Positions 37,655-47,122 of a DNA stretch of 64,000 bases are shown one piece after another. This DNA is from Beggiatoa alba B18LD (GTDB taxonomy: Bacteria > Pseudomonadota > Gammaproteobacteria > Beggiatoales > Beggiatoaceae). A program made the position numbers and the translations under genes. Each line of letters starts with the position of its first letter. Within the stretch, counting starts at the first letter, position 1. The stretch covers positions 2,450,778 to 2,514,777 of the forward strand of contig NZ_JH600070.1 in the NCBI RefSeq assembly GCF_000245015.1, written 5' to 3'. The notes beneath the pieces are model-generated. The model was given only the letters and a program-made list of their open reading frames with translations, did not search any database and had not been told where the DNA came from.

Positions 37655-38596
37655 TCACCATGTCTGTTGTGGTTTAGACAATTGCGATTTTTTCGTATCT
37701 AATTGAAATTGCTGTTGTAACAATTGTGCGGGGTTATCCAACACCCGATTTAATAAAATATTCGCTAGCATTTCTGCTTCATAGCGTTGATTGGCTTGGC
37801 TGGCAAAAGAGGAGGCTGTTGCTTGTTCGGTGGGGTTATCCGTTTCTTGACCTTGTTCCGCTGTTTTTTCGGGTTCTTCTGAATTGCCGTTTTTTGGGGG
37901 TTCTGTTGGTTGTGGGGCGTTTGCCTGTTGCGTTAATGGCGTGTCGCCTCCGTCTCGTTGTTTATCCGTTGTCGCCTCCGTTGGCGGGGGATTATTTTGC
38001 CCCTGAGGACTGCTTAAATCACCTTGTTGTCCACTTTGCCCTTGCCCTTCTTTGTCCTTCCCGCCTGATGCGTCTTTGTCGGCTTTATTTTCTTGGCTTT
38101 CCTGCCCTTCGTTTAATTCTCCGCCACGTTTTTTCCCTTCTTCTTGCGCTTGTTCGGCTTTTTCTGCACCGCTACCTTGTGGGAGTTGGGGTTTTTCTAA
38201 ACGCTGATAGGTTAAAGCAAGATTATGTTTTGCGTCTGCATTATCGGGGTCTGCGCCGAGCACTTTTTGATAGGATAACAAGGCTTTATCATATTCACCA
38301 CGCTGAAAATAAGTATTTCCTAAATTGTATTCTGCCGATACGATTTGTTCAGTATGCGTGACGGAGGCAAAGGCTTTTATTGCGTTGTCATAATCTCCCG
38401 CTCGATAAAAAGCGACACCGCGATTGTAATCGTCGGTAAATAACTGCGCGGCGCGGGCGTAGTCTCCTGCAATAAAGGCTTGTTGCGCTTGTTGGTCGGC
38501 GTTTTGAAATTGGAGTTGCCACGCAAGACTTGGGGTGGAGTAGCTGAGGATTCCTAACAGGCTAATGATTAAAGCAGATTGATATGGTATAGACAT
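37655..38596 (-). CDS. TPR protein of the BatC/BatE type with acidic low-complexity linker
   Basis: A 313-residue exported protein: signal peptide (about 1-25), TPR repeats at about 40-155 (YNRGVAFYRAGDYDNAIKAF; YNLGNTYFQRGEYDKALLSY; AKHNLALTYQRLEKPQ), then a long Glu/Gln/Gly/Asp-rich linker (about 160-265), and a C-terminal helix ILLNRVLDNPAQLLQQQF that matches the tail of Bat/VWA-TPR proteins. In many gammaproteobacteria this module is fused to or adjacent to VWA and MoxR genes; none is here, so it is an orphan or a split copy. Confidence 0.75.
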   Translation of the reverse strand: MSIPYQSALIISLLGILSYSTPSLAWQLQFQNADQQAQQAFIAGDYARAAQLFTDDYNRGVAFYRAGDYDNAIKAFASVTHTEQIVSAEYNLGNTYFQRGEYDKALLSYQKVLGADPDNADAKHNLALTYQRLEKPQLPQGSGAEKAEQAQEEGKKRGGELNEGQESQENKADKDASGGKDKEGQGQSGQQGDLSSPQGQNNPPPTEATTDKQRDGGDTPLTQQANAPQPTEPPKNGNSEEPEKTAEQGQETDNPTEQATASSFASQANQRYEAEMLANILLNRVLDNPAQLLQQQFQLDTKKSQLSKPQQTW

Positions 38597-38690
38597 TTTT
38601 ACCCTGCTGTTACGGATTATTTATTTTAATGTCAGTGTAGGTGAACTTGTGGGAAAAAACAGAGGGGTTAAAGCAGATAGGATGCGGGAT

Positions 38691-38726
38691 AAAAAAAGTC
38701 GGAAAGTACAAATACGTACTTTCCGA
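38691..38726 (-). terminator. terminator of BI-1 gene
   Basis: TCGGAAAGTAC (38699-38709) and GTACTTTCCGA (38716-38726) form an 11-bp perfect stem with a 6-nt loop. On the minus strand the stem is followed by C and T7 (A-run 38691-38697), 42 bp after the gene stop. Confidence 0.9.
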
Positions 38727-38767
38727 TGGAGCTAAAAGGAAATGAACAACCGATAAATTTATTGTTC

Positions 38768-39475
38768 TTATTCTTCGCCGCCTAAAACGCCAAATATTTG
38801 TAATAAGCTGATGAATAAATTGTAAATGCTAACATACAGTGTGACCGTTGCCATGATGTAGTTGGTTTCATAACCATGCACCATGTCGCTGGTTTGCCAT
38901 AAAATCATCCCCGCCATTAGGAGGACGAACATTGCAGAAACCGCAAGGCTTAAACCCGGTAAGCTGAATACGATTGCACCGATACCCGCTAAGAAAGCAA
39001 CTAAAACCCCTGTGACGACAAAGCCACTTAAAAAGCTGAAATCTTTTTTCGAGGTTAAAGCGTAGCCTGATAAGCCTAAGAAAATCACAGCGGTAGAGCC
39101 AAACGCCATCATGACTAATTGGCTACCGTTCCCAAAAGTTTGGGTATAAAGGTTGATGATAGGCCCTAAGGTAAAGCCCATAAAACCTGTTAAGGCAAAA
39201 ACGGCAACAATCCCCCATGCACTATTGCGCAGGGCAGAAACGGTGAAGAATAAACCGAAATAGCCGACAAGGGTAATTAACCAATGTAACGGGGGCATGT
39301 TGAGCAACATTGCAACCCCAGCTGTTATTGCACTGAATAATAAAGTGATTGATAACAGTGTGTAGGTATTGCGAATTAATTTATTCGCTTCGGTTGTGGA
39401 TAAGGGTTGAGTTGCTGCTTCTAAGTTGACAACTTGTGCAGTCGAAACACGTTCAAACAGATTATTGTTAGCCAT
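38768..39475 (-). CDS. Bax inhibitor-1 / YccA family membrane protein
   Basis: A 235-residue integral membrane protein with seven hydrophobic segments starting near residue 35. LRNSAWGIVAVFALTGFMGF, LGPIINLY and the C-terminal ATVTLYVSIYNLFISLLQIF are the BI-1/YccA signature region. E. coli YccA inhibits FtsH; homologues act as pH-sensitive calcium leak channels. A GGAGG-like AGGAGG lies about 5 bp before the ATG. Followed by a strong terminator, so probably monocistronic. Confidence 0.93.
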   Translation of the reverse strand: MANNNLFERVSTAQVVNLEAATQPLSTTEANKLIRNTYTLLSITLLFSAITAGVAMLLNMPPLHWLITLVGYFGLFFTVSALRNSAWGIVAVFALTGFMGFTLGPIINLYTQTFGNGSQLVMMAFGSTAVIFLGLSGYALTSKKDFSFLSGFVVTGVLVAFLAGIGAIVFSLPGLSLAVSAMFVLLMAGMILWQTSDMVHGYETNYIMATVTLYVSIYNLFISLLQIFGVLGGEE

Positions 39476-39677
39476 TGTAACCTCCTAAAAAGCCGTGAAT
39501 GTCAGCGGATTAAAACTGGTTTTGCTAAACCTGCATTCTTAATTTATCAAACAATTCAGGACATATTATGGGGTGCTATTTTTAGATTTGCAAGTCATGC
39601 GAGATGAAAAAATGGTTATATTTTCTGTGTGGTTATCTATCTATCTGTTGATAGATGGGGATGAATCATAACTTTTG

Positions 39678-42600
39678 TCAGTAAATGATACGTATATTTT
39701 TTTCACCTAGTAGGGTTTTTAACTGGGTGATAAGGGCATCATTTGGCTTAATTCGCCATGCTTGCCCTAGTTGAATATCCACTTTTGCATCATGACGCAT
39801 ATATTCAATCCAAATAGGGATTTGTCCTTGTCGGTGTGGGTTTAAAATCTCGATGAGTTGTTGCACTAAACCCGCATTTTTTGCTTGTTCAGGGTAGATA
39901 TACATATTTAAACTGCGGGCACTGGTTTCACGGGCTTCTGCAAGGGTTTGTACGCTATTCGCGGTCATGCTGTAACCGCCCGTAAAATCATCGTCGCGGA
40001 TTTCGCCTTCTGCAATTAATAAACTATCTTTAGCTAATTTATCTTTTACCGCGTTATAAACTTCTGAATAGACAAGTACATCTAAACGTGCGGTGTTATC
40101 GTCTAAGGTTAAAGAAGCCATCCGCCCGCGTCGACTATTAATGGTTCGCACGCCAATAATTAAGCCTGCAACTTTCGTCGTTTGATATTTATCCGTTGGA
40201 CGAATCGCTGATAAACGGGTAGGAATTAGTTTGCTAAGTTCGTCTATATATTGATTAATCGGATGTCCGCTTAAATATAAGCCTAAGCTGTCTTTTTCCC
40301 CTTCTAAGCGTTCACTGTCTGACCAATCGGGAACATCTACAAAAGGGGGGGCTTCTGGTTCATCAGCCGTTGCAACGGTGCTGCCACCCATGCCGAAAAT
40401 ATCGACTTGTCCTACGCTACTGTTAGCAACGTGTTTTTCTGCCAATTTAATCGCGGTATCTAAAGAGGCAAGCATCACCGCACGATTGGGTGCGAGTTTA
40501 TCTAACGCGCCTGAACGAGTGAGGGCTTCTAAAACCCGTCGATTGGCTTTGCGTAAGTCAATACGGCGACAAAATTCAAATAAATCTTTAAATTTACCCT
40601 GTTGCCGTTCCTGAATAATGCCTTCGAGTGCGGCTTCACCGACACCTTTAATTGCACCTAAGCCGTAACGTATGGCTCGATTTTGGTCGTCGGTCACCGT
40701 AAATTTATATTCAGATTCATTCACATGGGGCGGTAACACTTTTAAACCCATTTCTCGACATTCGTCGATTAACATCACGACTTTATCGGTGTTATCCATA
40801 TCGGAGGAGAGCACCGCCGCCATAAATGCGGCTGGGTGATGCGCTTTTAACCATGCGGTTTGATAAGAAACTAGCGCGTAAGCAGCAGAATGGGAGTTGT
40901 GTACGATGATGTCGTTAGCGATAAAATTATGTGTGTTATCAACTTCTAAATCATAAGTCATCGCTTCGCCCGCAGGCTGAATACTGATAATTTCATCCCA
41001 GTCCAGATGATAATTCGAAAGTGGCAAGCTGTTGGTGCTTAATTGTTCGATAAGGGCATTAATAGACTCTAATCCCTGTAATTTCAAACAAAATTCTGTT
41101 TCTCGTGTTATCAATTGCGTCGGAATGGCAAAGCGTAATAGCAAGTGTTGTAATTGTCGGGCAATGGTTTCAGAAATTAGATTGAATTCAAGTTGATTTA
41201 AGGCAAAGAGGGTGCAGTATTGGCGCAAAAATTGGGCAAGATGGGTTTTATTTAAGCGAAAAATAGGCGTGGGGAATGCGTCTGAAGTGGCGGCAAGCCA
41301 GTGTTTAATTCGTGTTTCATCTGCATTTTCTTGTCCTGCAATGGGTAAATAGGCAGGTGTTGCAATGAGTTGTCCTAATTGTAGTTTTTCTAAGGCTTGC
41401 CAACCTTGATGCGTTAAAAAGGGATGATTCGCGGTTGCGGTAATGCGTTTACCTGCTTTCGTGCTTAAGGTAAACACGGGTTTTATGCCGTTTTCCATCA
41501 CGTGAGCGACGCGACTGTCTGCAATGGTTTGATTTGCTTGCAGGCTTAAAACGTGGCTTAACCCTGTTTGATATAGTTGCGCGATGGGGTGTAATTCCCC
41601 TGTTGCGGGGTCTGCTATTAAGGTTTCTCCGACTAGGCATTTATTAAAGCCGTAACCTGCGAATTTTTCGACTAAATCGAACACATAGCCCGCTGTATCC
41701 GCTTTTACCTGATTTTCTACCGCGCCATCGATAAAACCTGCACGTTGCTTTGCCATTTCCTCTGGCTTTTTCTTCCCCATCGCACGGCGTAATAAGTCTG
41801 CACCACCGAGCGTGTAGCCTGATAATACTTGGGCAATTTGCATGACTTGTTCTTGATAGACAATAACGCCATAAGTAGGTTTGAGTATCGCAGCTAATCC
41901 GACGTTATCACTTAATTCTGGGTGTAAATATTCGATTTTTTCCCGTCCGTGTTTACGGTTAATAAAGTCGTCCACCATCCCCGACTGTAACGGGCCGGGA
42001 CGGAAAAGCGCGACCAACGCAACGATGTCTTCAAAGCAGTCAGGTTGCAGGCGTTTAATTAATTCTTTCATCCCACGCGATTCCAATTGAAACACGGCGG
42101 TTGTATTGGCTTTTTTCAGTAAGTCGTAAGTTGTGGCATCATCTAACGGAATCCGCATAATGTCTAACGGCGTTTCGGCATAGGTATTAATAATTTCCAA
42201 CGCCCATTTAATAATGGTCAGCGTCCGCAAGCCTAAAAAGTCGAATTTGACTAAGCCTGCTTCTTCTACGTCGCCTTTGTCGAATTGGGTGACGAGTCCG
42301 CCTTCTTTTTCTTCACAATATAAAGGGGAAAAATCGGTTAGCACTGACGGTGCGATAACCACGCCCCCCGCGTGTTTGCCGACATTGCGCGTTAAGCCTT
42401 CTAACTTCCGCGCCATGTCTATCAATTCGCGCACATCCTCTTCTTGCTCGTAACGACTGCGCAAGGTTTCTTCAACTTCTAAGGCTTTTTCTAAGGTAAT
42501 ACCAATTTCAAACGGAATCAGTTTTGCGATTTTATCTACAAAACCATAAGGATGGTCTAACACTCGTCCCACATCGCGCACGACCGCTTTAGCCGCCATC

Positions 42601-43898
42601 GTGCCATAGGTGATAATTTGCGATACTTTGTCATGTCCATATTTATCAGCAACATAACGAATAACGGTATCGCGTCCTTCCATGCAAAAGTCAATATCAA
42701 AGTCGGGCATCGATACCCGTTCAGGGTTTAAAAACCGTTCAAAAAGTAAATCGTAGGGTAAAGGGTCTAAATCTGTAATTTTTAAGGCGTAAGCGACTAA
42801 AGAGCCTGCCCCTGAACCCCGCCCCGGCCCGACGGGGATATTGTTATCTTTTGCCCATTGAATAAAATCGGCGACAATTAAGAAATATCCAGGGAAACCC
42901 ATCTTAATAATCACTTCTAATTCAATTTGTAAGCGTTCATCATAGGGCTGGCGTTGTTGCGCGAATTCAGGTGAATTTTTATCGAATTGGCTTAATAAGC
43001 GTTCTTCTAAGCCTCGTGAAGCCTGCTCGCGGAAATATTCATCCATGTGCTTGCCTTCAGGAATCGGAAAAATCGGCAAGCAGGGTTTACCCAGTGATAA
43101 TTCAATATTGCAACGTTGTGCAATGTGCCATGTATTTTCTATCGCTTCAGGAATATCGGCGAATAATTCCTGCATTTCTTCAGGGGTGCGCAAATACTGT
43201 TCGGGGCTGTAATGGCGTGGGCGGTTGGGGTCGGTAATTGTCCGCCCTTCATGAATACAAACGCGGATTTCATGCGCATCGAAATCATCGCGGGCTAAGA
43301 AACATACATCATTCGTGGCGACAACAGGCGTTTGTGTCGTTAAGGCTAAATCGACCGCTGCATGTAAATAATTTTCCTCATTTGTTCGCCCTGTCCGCAT
43401 GAGTTCAATATAAAACCGATTGGGAAATAAGGCTTGCCACGCCTGCAAATGTTGACGCGCTGCATTCTGATTACCTGCAATCAAGGCTTGCCCAATATTG
43501 CCTTGTAATCCACCTGATAAGGCAATCAAGCCTTCTGTCGCATGGGCTAACCATTCCCAATGAATATAAGGCACTCCTTTTTGTTGCCCTTTTAGATAGG
43601 CATCAGACACTAAACGGGTTAAATTTTGATAGCCTTGTTTATTTTGGCATAACAATAAAATACGGGAGGTTTCACCCTGTGGATGTTGAATAAACGCATC
43701 AACGCCGACAATGGGCTTGATACCAGCAGATTGCGCGGTTTTAAAAAACTTCACTAAGCCGAATAAATTATTTAAATCAGTCACCGCAACAGCAGGCATA
43801 CCCGCCTTATCTACGGCTTTAACCAGTCCTTTCAAACGGATAAGACTATCAACAAGCGAGTATTCAGTATGACAACGGAGATGAATAAAACAGGACAT
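39678..43898 (-). CDS. dnaE: DNA polymerase III alpha subunit, intein-containing
   Basis: A 1406-residue precursor. ATG 43898 gives MSCFIHLRCHTEYSLVDS, the normal DnaE N-terminus; an in-frame TTG at 43919 is less likely. PHP domain at the N-terminus, palm catalytic acids in PDFDIDFCMEGRD, fingers SGMVDDFINRKHG, then C-terminal HhH, OB (TKVAGLIIGVRTINSRRGR) and tau-binding regions. A 248-residue intein interrupts the fingers after GYGFNK and before SHSAAYALVSY. Without it the protein is about 1158 residues, normal for the family. Replicative polymerase core subunit. Confidence 0.96.
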   Translation of the reverse strand: MSCFIHLRCHTEYSLVDSLIRLKGLVKAVDKAGMPAVAVTDLNNLFGLVKFFKTAQSAGIKPIVGVDAFIQHPQGETSRILLLCQNKQGYQNLTRLVSDAYLKGQQKGVPYIHWEWLAHATEGLIALSGGLQGNIGQALIAGNQNAARQHLQAWQALFPNRFYIELMRTGRTNEENYLHAAVDLALTTQTPVVATNDVCFLARDDFDAHEIRVCIHEGRTITDPNRPRHYSPEQYLRTPEEMQELFADIPEAIENTWHIAQRCNIELSLGKPCLPIFPIPEGKHMDEYFREQASRGLEERLLSQFDKNSPEFAQQRQPYDERLQIELEVIIKMGFPGYFLIVADFIQWAKDNNIPVGPGRGSGAGSLVAYALKITDLDPLPYDLLFERFLNPERVSMPDFDIDFCMEGRDTVIRYVADKYGHDKVSQIITYGTMAAKAVVRDVGRVLDHPYGFVDKIAKLIPFEIGITLEKALEVEETLRSRYEQEEDVRELIDMARKLEGLTRNVGKHAGGVVIAPSVLTDFSPLYCEEKEGGLVTQFDKGDVEEAGLVKFDFLGLRTLTIIKWALEIINTYAETPLDIMRIPLDDATTYDLLKKANTTAVFQLESRGMKELIKRLQPDCFEDIVALVALFRPGPLQSGMVDDFINRKHGREKIEYLHPELSDNVGLAAILKPTYGVIVYQEQVMQIAQVLSGYTLGGADLLRRAMGKKKPEEMAKQRAGFIDGAVENQVKADTAGYVFDLVEKFAGYGFNKCLVGETLIADPATGELHPIAQLYQTGLSHVLSLQANQTIADSRVAHVMENGIKPVFTLSTKAGKRITATANHPFLTHQGWQALEKLQLGQLIATPAYLPIAGQENADETRIKHWLAATSDAFPTPIFRLNKTHLAQFLRQYCTLFALNQLEFNLISETIARQLQHLLLRFAIPTQLITRETEFCLKLQGLESINALIEQLSTNSLPLSNYHLDWDEIISIQPAGEAMTYDLEVDNTHNFIANDIIVHNSHSAAYALVSYQTAWLKAHHPAAFMAAVLSSDMDNTDKVVMLIDECREMGLKVLPPHVNESEYKFTVTDDQNRAIRYGLGAIKGVGEAALEGIIQERQQGKFKDLFEFCRRIDLRKANRRVLEALTRSGALDKLAPNRAVMLASLDTAIKLAEKHVANSSVGQVDIFGMGGSTVATADEPEAPPFVDVPDWSDSERLEGEKDSLGLYLSGHPINQYIDELSKLIPTRLSAIRPTDKYQTTKVAGLIIGVRTINSRRGRMASLTLDDNTARLDVLVYSEVYNAVKDKLAKDSLLIAEGEIRDDDFTGGYSMTANSVQTLAEARETSARSLNMYIYPEQAKNAGLVQQLIEILNPHRQGQIPIWIEYMRHDAKVDIQLGQAWRIKPNDALITQLKTLLGEKNIRIIY
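40896..41639 (-). other. DnaE intein with degenerate homing endonuclease
   Basis: 248 residues from Cys (codon 41639-41637) to Asn (40898-40896), spliced onto Ser. Block A CLVGETLIADPATG, block B TATANHPFLTHQGW, block F/G EAMTYDLEVDNTHNFIANDI and VHN are intact, so splicing is expected. The middle carries FRLNKTHLAQFLRQYC and IARQLQHLLLRFAIPTQL, recognisable as the second half of a LAGLIDADG endonuclease, but the expected DG motif is replaced by FALN and the first LAGLIDADG is missing. The endonuclease should be inactive. The site is four residues after the cyanobacterial split DnaE intein site. Confidence 0.9.
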
Positions 43899-44022
43899 GA
43901 TGGCGGATATACAGGGCAAAAGAGGGGCGAATGATACGAGTTAGTTTAGCCTTTTTAAGCTGAATCCTGTAGTCTTTTAGTCAAGCAAGTTAAAAAACTT
44001 AGAGACTTAACAAGAGGATAAC

Positions 44023-44760
44023 ATGTTAGATTTCATCATCCCCGACTGGTCAGCTCCTGCCAATATCAAAGCCTATTGCACCACTCGTCAAGGCGGTTTC
44101 AGCCCTGTCCCTTATCACAGTTTTAATTTAGGCGACCACGTGGGCGATAGTTTGGACACGGTCAACCGTAATCGAGCTTTATTGCGTGATAGCCTGCAAT
44201 TACCCCGCGAACCGCTCTGGCTGAAACAAGTACATGGCACACAGGTTGCGCAAGCAGAACAACCGCCTAGCGATGGCATTGCGGATGCATCAATGGCAAA
44301 GACTGCGGGCTATATTTGCGCCATTTTAACCGCTGATTGTTTACCTGTTCTTTTCTGTGACCGTGCAGGCACACGGGTTGCTGCTGCTCATGCAGGTTGG
44401 CGGGGCTTACTCAATGGGGTTTTAGAAAATACGGTGCAAGCCTTAGCCGTTCCACCTGAACAAATACTTGTCTGGTTAGGAGCGGGGATTAGTCAAGCCG
44501 CGTTTGAAGTGGGTTACGAAGTTCGCCGTGCGTTTGTAGAAAATCATCCCGATTCGGTGCAAGCATTCCAAGCAGGCAAAGATGCGCAACATTGGCAAGC
44601 AGATTTGTATGAACTCGCTCGTCAACGCTTGCGACGCATAGGGATTACTGCCATTAATGGCGGAAATTTTTGCACTTATACACAACAACATCGCTTTTTT
44701 TCCTACCGTCGTGAATCGGTGACAGGCAGAATGGCAAGTTTGATTTGGATAGAAAAATAA
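44023..44760 (+). CDS. pgeF: PgeF/YfiH purine nucleoside phosphorylase (laccase-domain)
   Basis: A 245-residue cytosolic enzyme of the multicopper-polyphenol-oxidase-fold family. TRQGGFS, LKQVHGTQV, the Cys of LTADCLPVLF and the His of AHAGWRG form the zinc-binding catalytic site; the C-terminus NFCTYTQQHRFFSYRRES is diagnostic. YfiH edits peptidoglycan precursors and the family acts as purine nucleoside phosphorylase. Divergent from dnaE. The stop codon abuts repeat B at 44761. Confidence 0.93.
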   Translation: MLDFIIPDWSAPANIKAYCTTRQGGFSPVPYHSFNLGDHVGDSLDTVNRNRALLRDSLQLPREPLWLKQVHGTQVAQAEQPPSDGIADASMAKTAGYICAILTADCLPVLFCDRAGTRVAAAHAGWRGLLNGVLENTVQALAVPPEQILVWLGAGISQAAFEVGYEVRRAFVENHPDSVQAFQAGKDAQHWQADLYELARQRLRRIGITAINGGNFCTYTQQHRFFSYRRESVTGRMASLIWIEK

Positions 44761-45001
44761 CCTGAGTTCGGCGAGATTCTTTTAAAAAGACAACAGCTTG
44801 TCTGAATCAGGATTTTCAGGATTAAAAGATTGTCTGAATCAGAATTTTCAGAATTAACAGAATTTTTAGAATTAAAAAGACAAGAAAATTAAAAGAATAA
44901 AAAATTATGTTAATTCTGAAAATTCTGATTCAGACAAAAAAAGACCTACTAGAAAATTAATGCGAATCACGCTTTTTAATCCTGTGAATTCTGATTCAGA
45001 C
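44761..45001 (+). repeat. composite element B, copy 4
   Basis: Begins CCTGAGTTCGGCGAG immediately after the pgeF stop, contains two TTGTCTGAATCAG starts, AATTCTGAAAATTCTG arrays, then a degenerate left arm of palindrome C (AGACCTACTAGA at 44942-44953) without its partner, and ends CTGATTCAGACAG. It occupies most of the 361-bp gap before purT; the remaining 120 bp contain the purT leader. Confidence 0.7.
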
Positions 45002-45121
45002 AGGTGTTAGGAGACAGTTAGCCCTTTATTAGGTTGTATTCGAAACGACAGACACAGGCTTTTCACATTCTTTGTTAAAATACACGTTATTTTCATCACA
45101 AAGATAAACAAGGGGAACATC

Positions 45122-46321
45122 GTGAAATTAGGCACACCATTAAGCGCGACCGCTTTAAAAGTCATGCTCTTAGGCAGTGGCGAGCTTGGGAAAGAGGTTG
45201 TTATCGCGTTACAACGTTTAGGGGTTGAGGTCATCGCCGTTGACCGTTATCCAAATGCACCCGCGCATCAGGTCGCACATCGTTTTCATGTCATCGATAT
45301 GACCAATCCGCAAGCCTTACGGGCGTTAGTCGAAGCGGAAAAACCCGATATTATCGTGCCTGAAATTGAAGCTATTGCCACTGATATGTTGGTGGAAATT
45401 GAAAAAGCAGGATTAGCCGAAGTTATCCCCACAGCCCGCGCCGCACAAACGACGATGAATCGGGAACGCATTCGTGATTTAGCCGCTGATGTGTTGAAAT
45501 TGCCAACTTCTCGCTATGCGTATGCCCATTCTGAAGCCGAATTACGCACACATATTGAAAGAATTGGTTTTCCTTGTTTTGTTAAACCAGTGATGTCTTC
45601 CTCTGGTAAAGGGCAGTCGATGTTACATAATCCCGCTGATATTCAGCCTGCTTGGGAACATGCCATGCGAGCAGGGCGGGTGAGTGGTGGCACGGTGATT
45701 GTTGAGGAGTTTATCGATTTTGAGTTTGAAATCACTTTATTAACCGTGCGTGCATTGAATGCGAAAGGGGAGATTGAAACTTATTTTTGCGACCCTATCG
45801 GGCATATTCAAAAACAAGGTGATTATGTAGAAAGTTGGCAACCGCAAGCGATGAGTGCGACTGCGTTAAAAACGGCACAGGATATTGCGTATAAAGTCAC
45901 GGAAAATTTAGGCGGACGCGGTATTTTTGGGGTGGAGTTATTTGTAAAAGGCGATAAGGTTTGGTTTAGCGAAGTAAGCCCACGCCCACATGATACGGGT
46001 ATGGTGACGATGATAACCCAACAGCAAAATGAGTTTGAATTACATGCACGTGCGTTGTTGGGTTTGCCTGTTTCCACCACCTTGCGCAATATGGGGGCGA
46101 GCGCGGTAATTTATGGCGGTTATGATAGCCCTGAAGGCTTGATTTATGAGGGAATTGAAGAAGCCTTGCGCATTCCTGATACGGATTTACGTTTATTTGG
46201 TAAACCTGAAGCTTTTATTAAGCGTCGTATGGGCGTTGCCTTAGCCATGGGGAAAACCGTGGAGGAAGCGAGAGAGCGGGCGAAGTTAGCGGCAAGTAAG
46301 GTGCGGACGGTGAAGCCGTAA
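45122..46321 (+). CDS. purT: formate-dependent phosphoribosylglycinamide formyltransferase
   Basis: A 399-residue ATP-grasp enzyme converting GAR, formate and ATP to FGAR in purine synthesis. [20 protein letters not shown] is the N-terminal nucleotide loop, [10 protein letters not shown] the GAR region, [13 protein letters not shown] the ATP-grasp loop, and [15 protein letters not shown] and RRMGVALA the C-terminal signature. Starts with GTG, preceded by AAGGGG. Family-typical length. Confidence 0.96.
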   Translation: MKLGTPLSATALKVMLLGSGELGKEVVIALQRLGVEVIAVDRYPNAPAHQVAHRFHVIDMTNPQALRALVEAEKPDIIVPEIEAIATDMLVEIEKAGLAEVIPTARAAQTTMNRERIRDLAADVLKLPTSRYAYAHSEAELRTHIERIGFPCFVKPVMSSSGKGQSMLHNPADIQPAWEHAMRAGRVSGGTVIVEEFIDFEFEITLLTVRALNAKGEIETYFCDPIGHIQKQGDYVESWQPQAMSATALKTAQDIAYKVTENLGGRGIFGVELFVKGDKVWFSEVSPRPHDTGMVTMITQQQNEFELHARALLGLPVSTTLRNMGASAVIYGGYDSPEGLIYEGIEEALRIPDTDLRLFGKPEAFIKRRMGVALAMGKTVEEARERAKLAASKVRTVKP

Positions 46322-46354
46322 AATGATTATTCCGTTTTGTAGATAAAAGTGGTT

Positions 46355-46471
46355 ATCTGAATCAGGATTCGCAGGATTTAAACGGGTCATTCGCATCAAT
46401 TTTTTTGTTTTAGGCGTTTAAATTTTGTTAATCCTGTCAATCAAGTTAATCCTGAAAAGTTTGATTCAGAT
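46355..46471. repeat. element B, GGATT subtype, copy 1
   Basis: TATCTGAATCAGGATTCGC...(left) and AATCCTGAAAAGTTTGATTC (right) are imperfect inverted arms. Internal GTTAATCCTGTCAATCAAG. This subtype uses GGATT/AATCC in place of GAATT/AATTC. Similar to 57747-57846. With element A (46530-46611) it fills the 309-bp gap 46322-46630. Confidence 0.6.
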
Positions 46472-46529
46472 GATTAGGTTTTATTTGTTTAGCACTAGTC
46501 AGAAATTTAATAAATCGCATAACTCATTT

Positions 46530-46611
46530 TATAGCAAACGTATTATAAAACGATGCCGAGGACTGGCAGTCCTAACCTAAATTTAAATCACTTTATGATA
46601 CGTTTACTATA
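46530..46611. repeat. MITE-like element A, copy 4
   Basis: 82 bp from TATAGCAAACG to CGTTTACTATA with one core unit AGGACTGGCAGTCCT. It ends 19 bp before the glutaredoxin-like ATG, so its right end may form part of that gene's promoter or leader. Confidence 0.85.
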
Positions 46612-46630
46612 TCTGCTTAGGTTGTGAATA

Positions 46631-46885
46631 ATGCATACGCCTGTTTTACCATTATTAACGGTTTATACCCGTGAAGGTTGCCATTTATGCATGGAGATGC
46701 AACAAGAACTTAGTCTTTTACAGCAACGTTATTCTTTTACGGTGGAATATATCGACATTGATAACGATGTTGACCTAAAACAACGGTATAATACCCGCGT
46801 TCCTGTTTTAGCGGTGGGGGAAACAGAGTTGTGTTATTACTTCTTAGAAACAGAGAGCGTAGAGGCATATTTTAGGACGTTGTAA
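46631..46885 (+). CDS. glutaredoxin-like (DUF836) protein
   Basis: An 84-residue thioredoxin-fold protein. The redox pair is Cys17-His-Leu-Cys20 in YTREGCHLCMEM, with the cis-Pro region TRVPVLAVG. It belongs to the short DUF836/glutaredoxin-like group often found near lepA or in redox contexts. Complete, cytosolic; the redox partner is unknown. Confidence 0.85.
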   Translation: MHTPVLPLLTVYTREGCHLCMEMQQELSLLQQRYSFTVEYIDIDNDVDLKQRYNTRVPVLAVGETELCYYFLETESVEAYFRTL

Positions 46886-47024
46886 ATTCCGCTAGAATGC
46901 AACGATTTTTTGATATGGCAACTTGCAAATTCACTCAATCCGCATAACATGCGTTTCAATAGGGGTGTACTTTGCCAATGATGGGGTGAGTTTATCCCAA
47001 TATAACGATTTAATAATCAATGAT

Positions 47025-47066
47025 AGTTGTGTAATGAACAACTGTTATTACCTTGATTGCTATCAA
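47025..47066 (+). promoter_or_regulatory. FNR/DNR-type box and second dyad upstream of lepA
   Basis: TTGATTGCTATCAA (47053-47066) is a perfect TTGAT-N4-ATCAA dyad 57 bp before the lepA ATG. A second dyad AGTTGT-N7-ACAACT (47025-47043) lies just upstream. The FNR-type box matches the one between hcp and its regulator gene. No strong -10 is seen at the expected distance (TAGTTT at 47091-47096 is weak). The rest of the 46886-47122 gap shows nothing else. Confidence 0.6.
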
Positions 47067-47122
47067 TCTCGTAACATCTTGAGAGCTTGCTAGTTTGTTA
47101 CCGCTTCAACACGTTGTTCTAC

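Noticed and set aside
37726..38361. 211-codon open frame opposite the TPR gene
   Set aside because: It mirrors the low-complexity Glu/Gln linker and shows no family features.
39639..39656. ATCTATC/GATAGAT hairpin after dnaE
   Set aside because: Seven-bp AT-rich stem without a T-run; too weak to call a terminator.
44942..44953. AGACCTACTAGA, possible sixth palindrome C
   Set aside because: Only a degenerate left arm is present with no partner; noted under element B instead.
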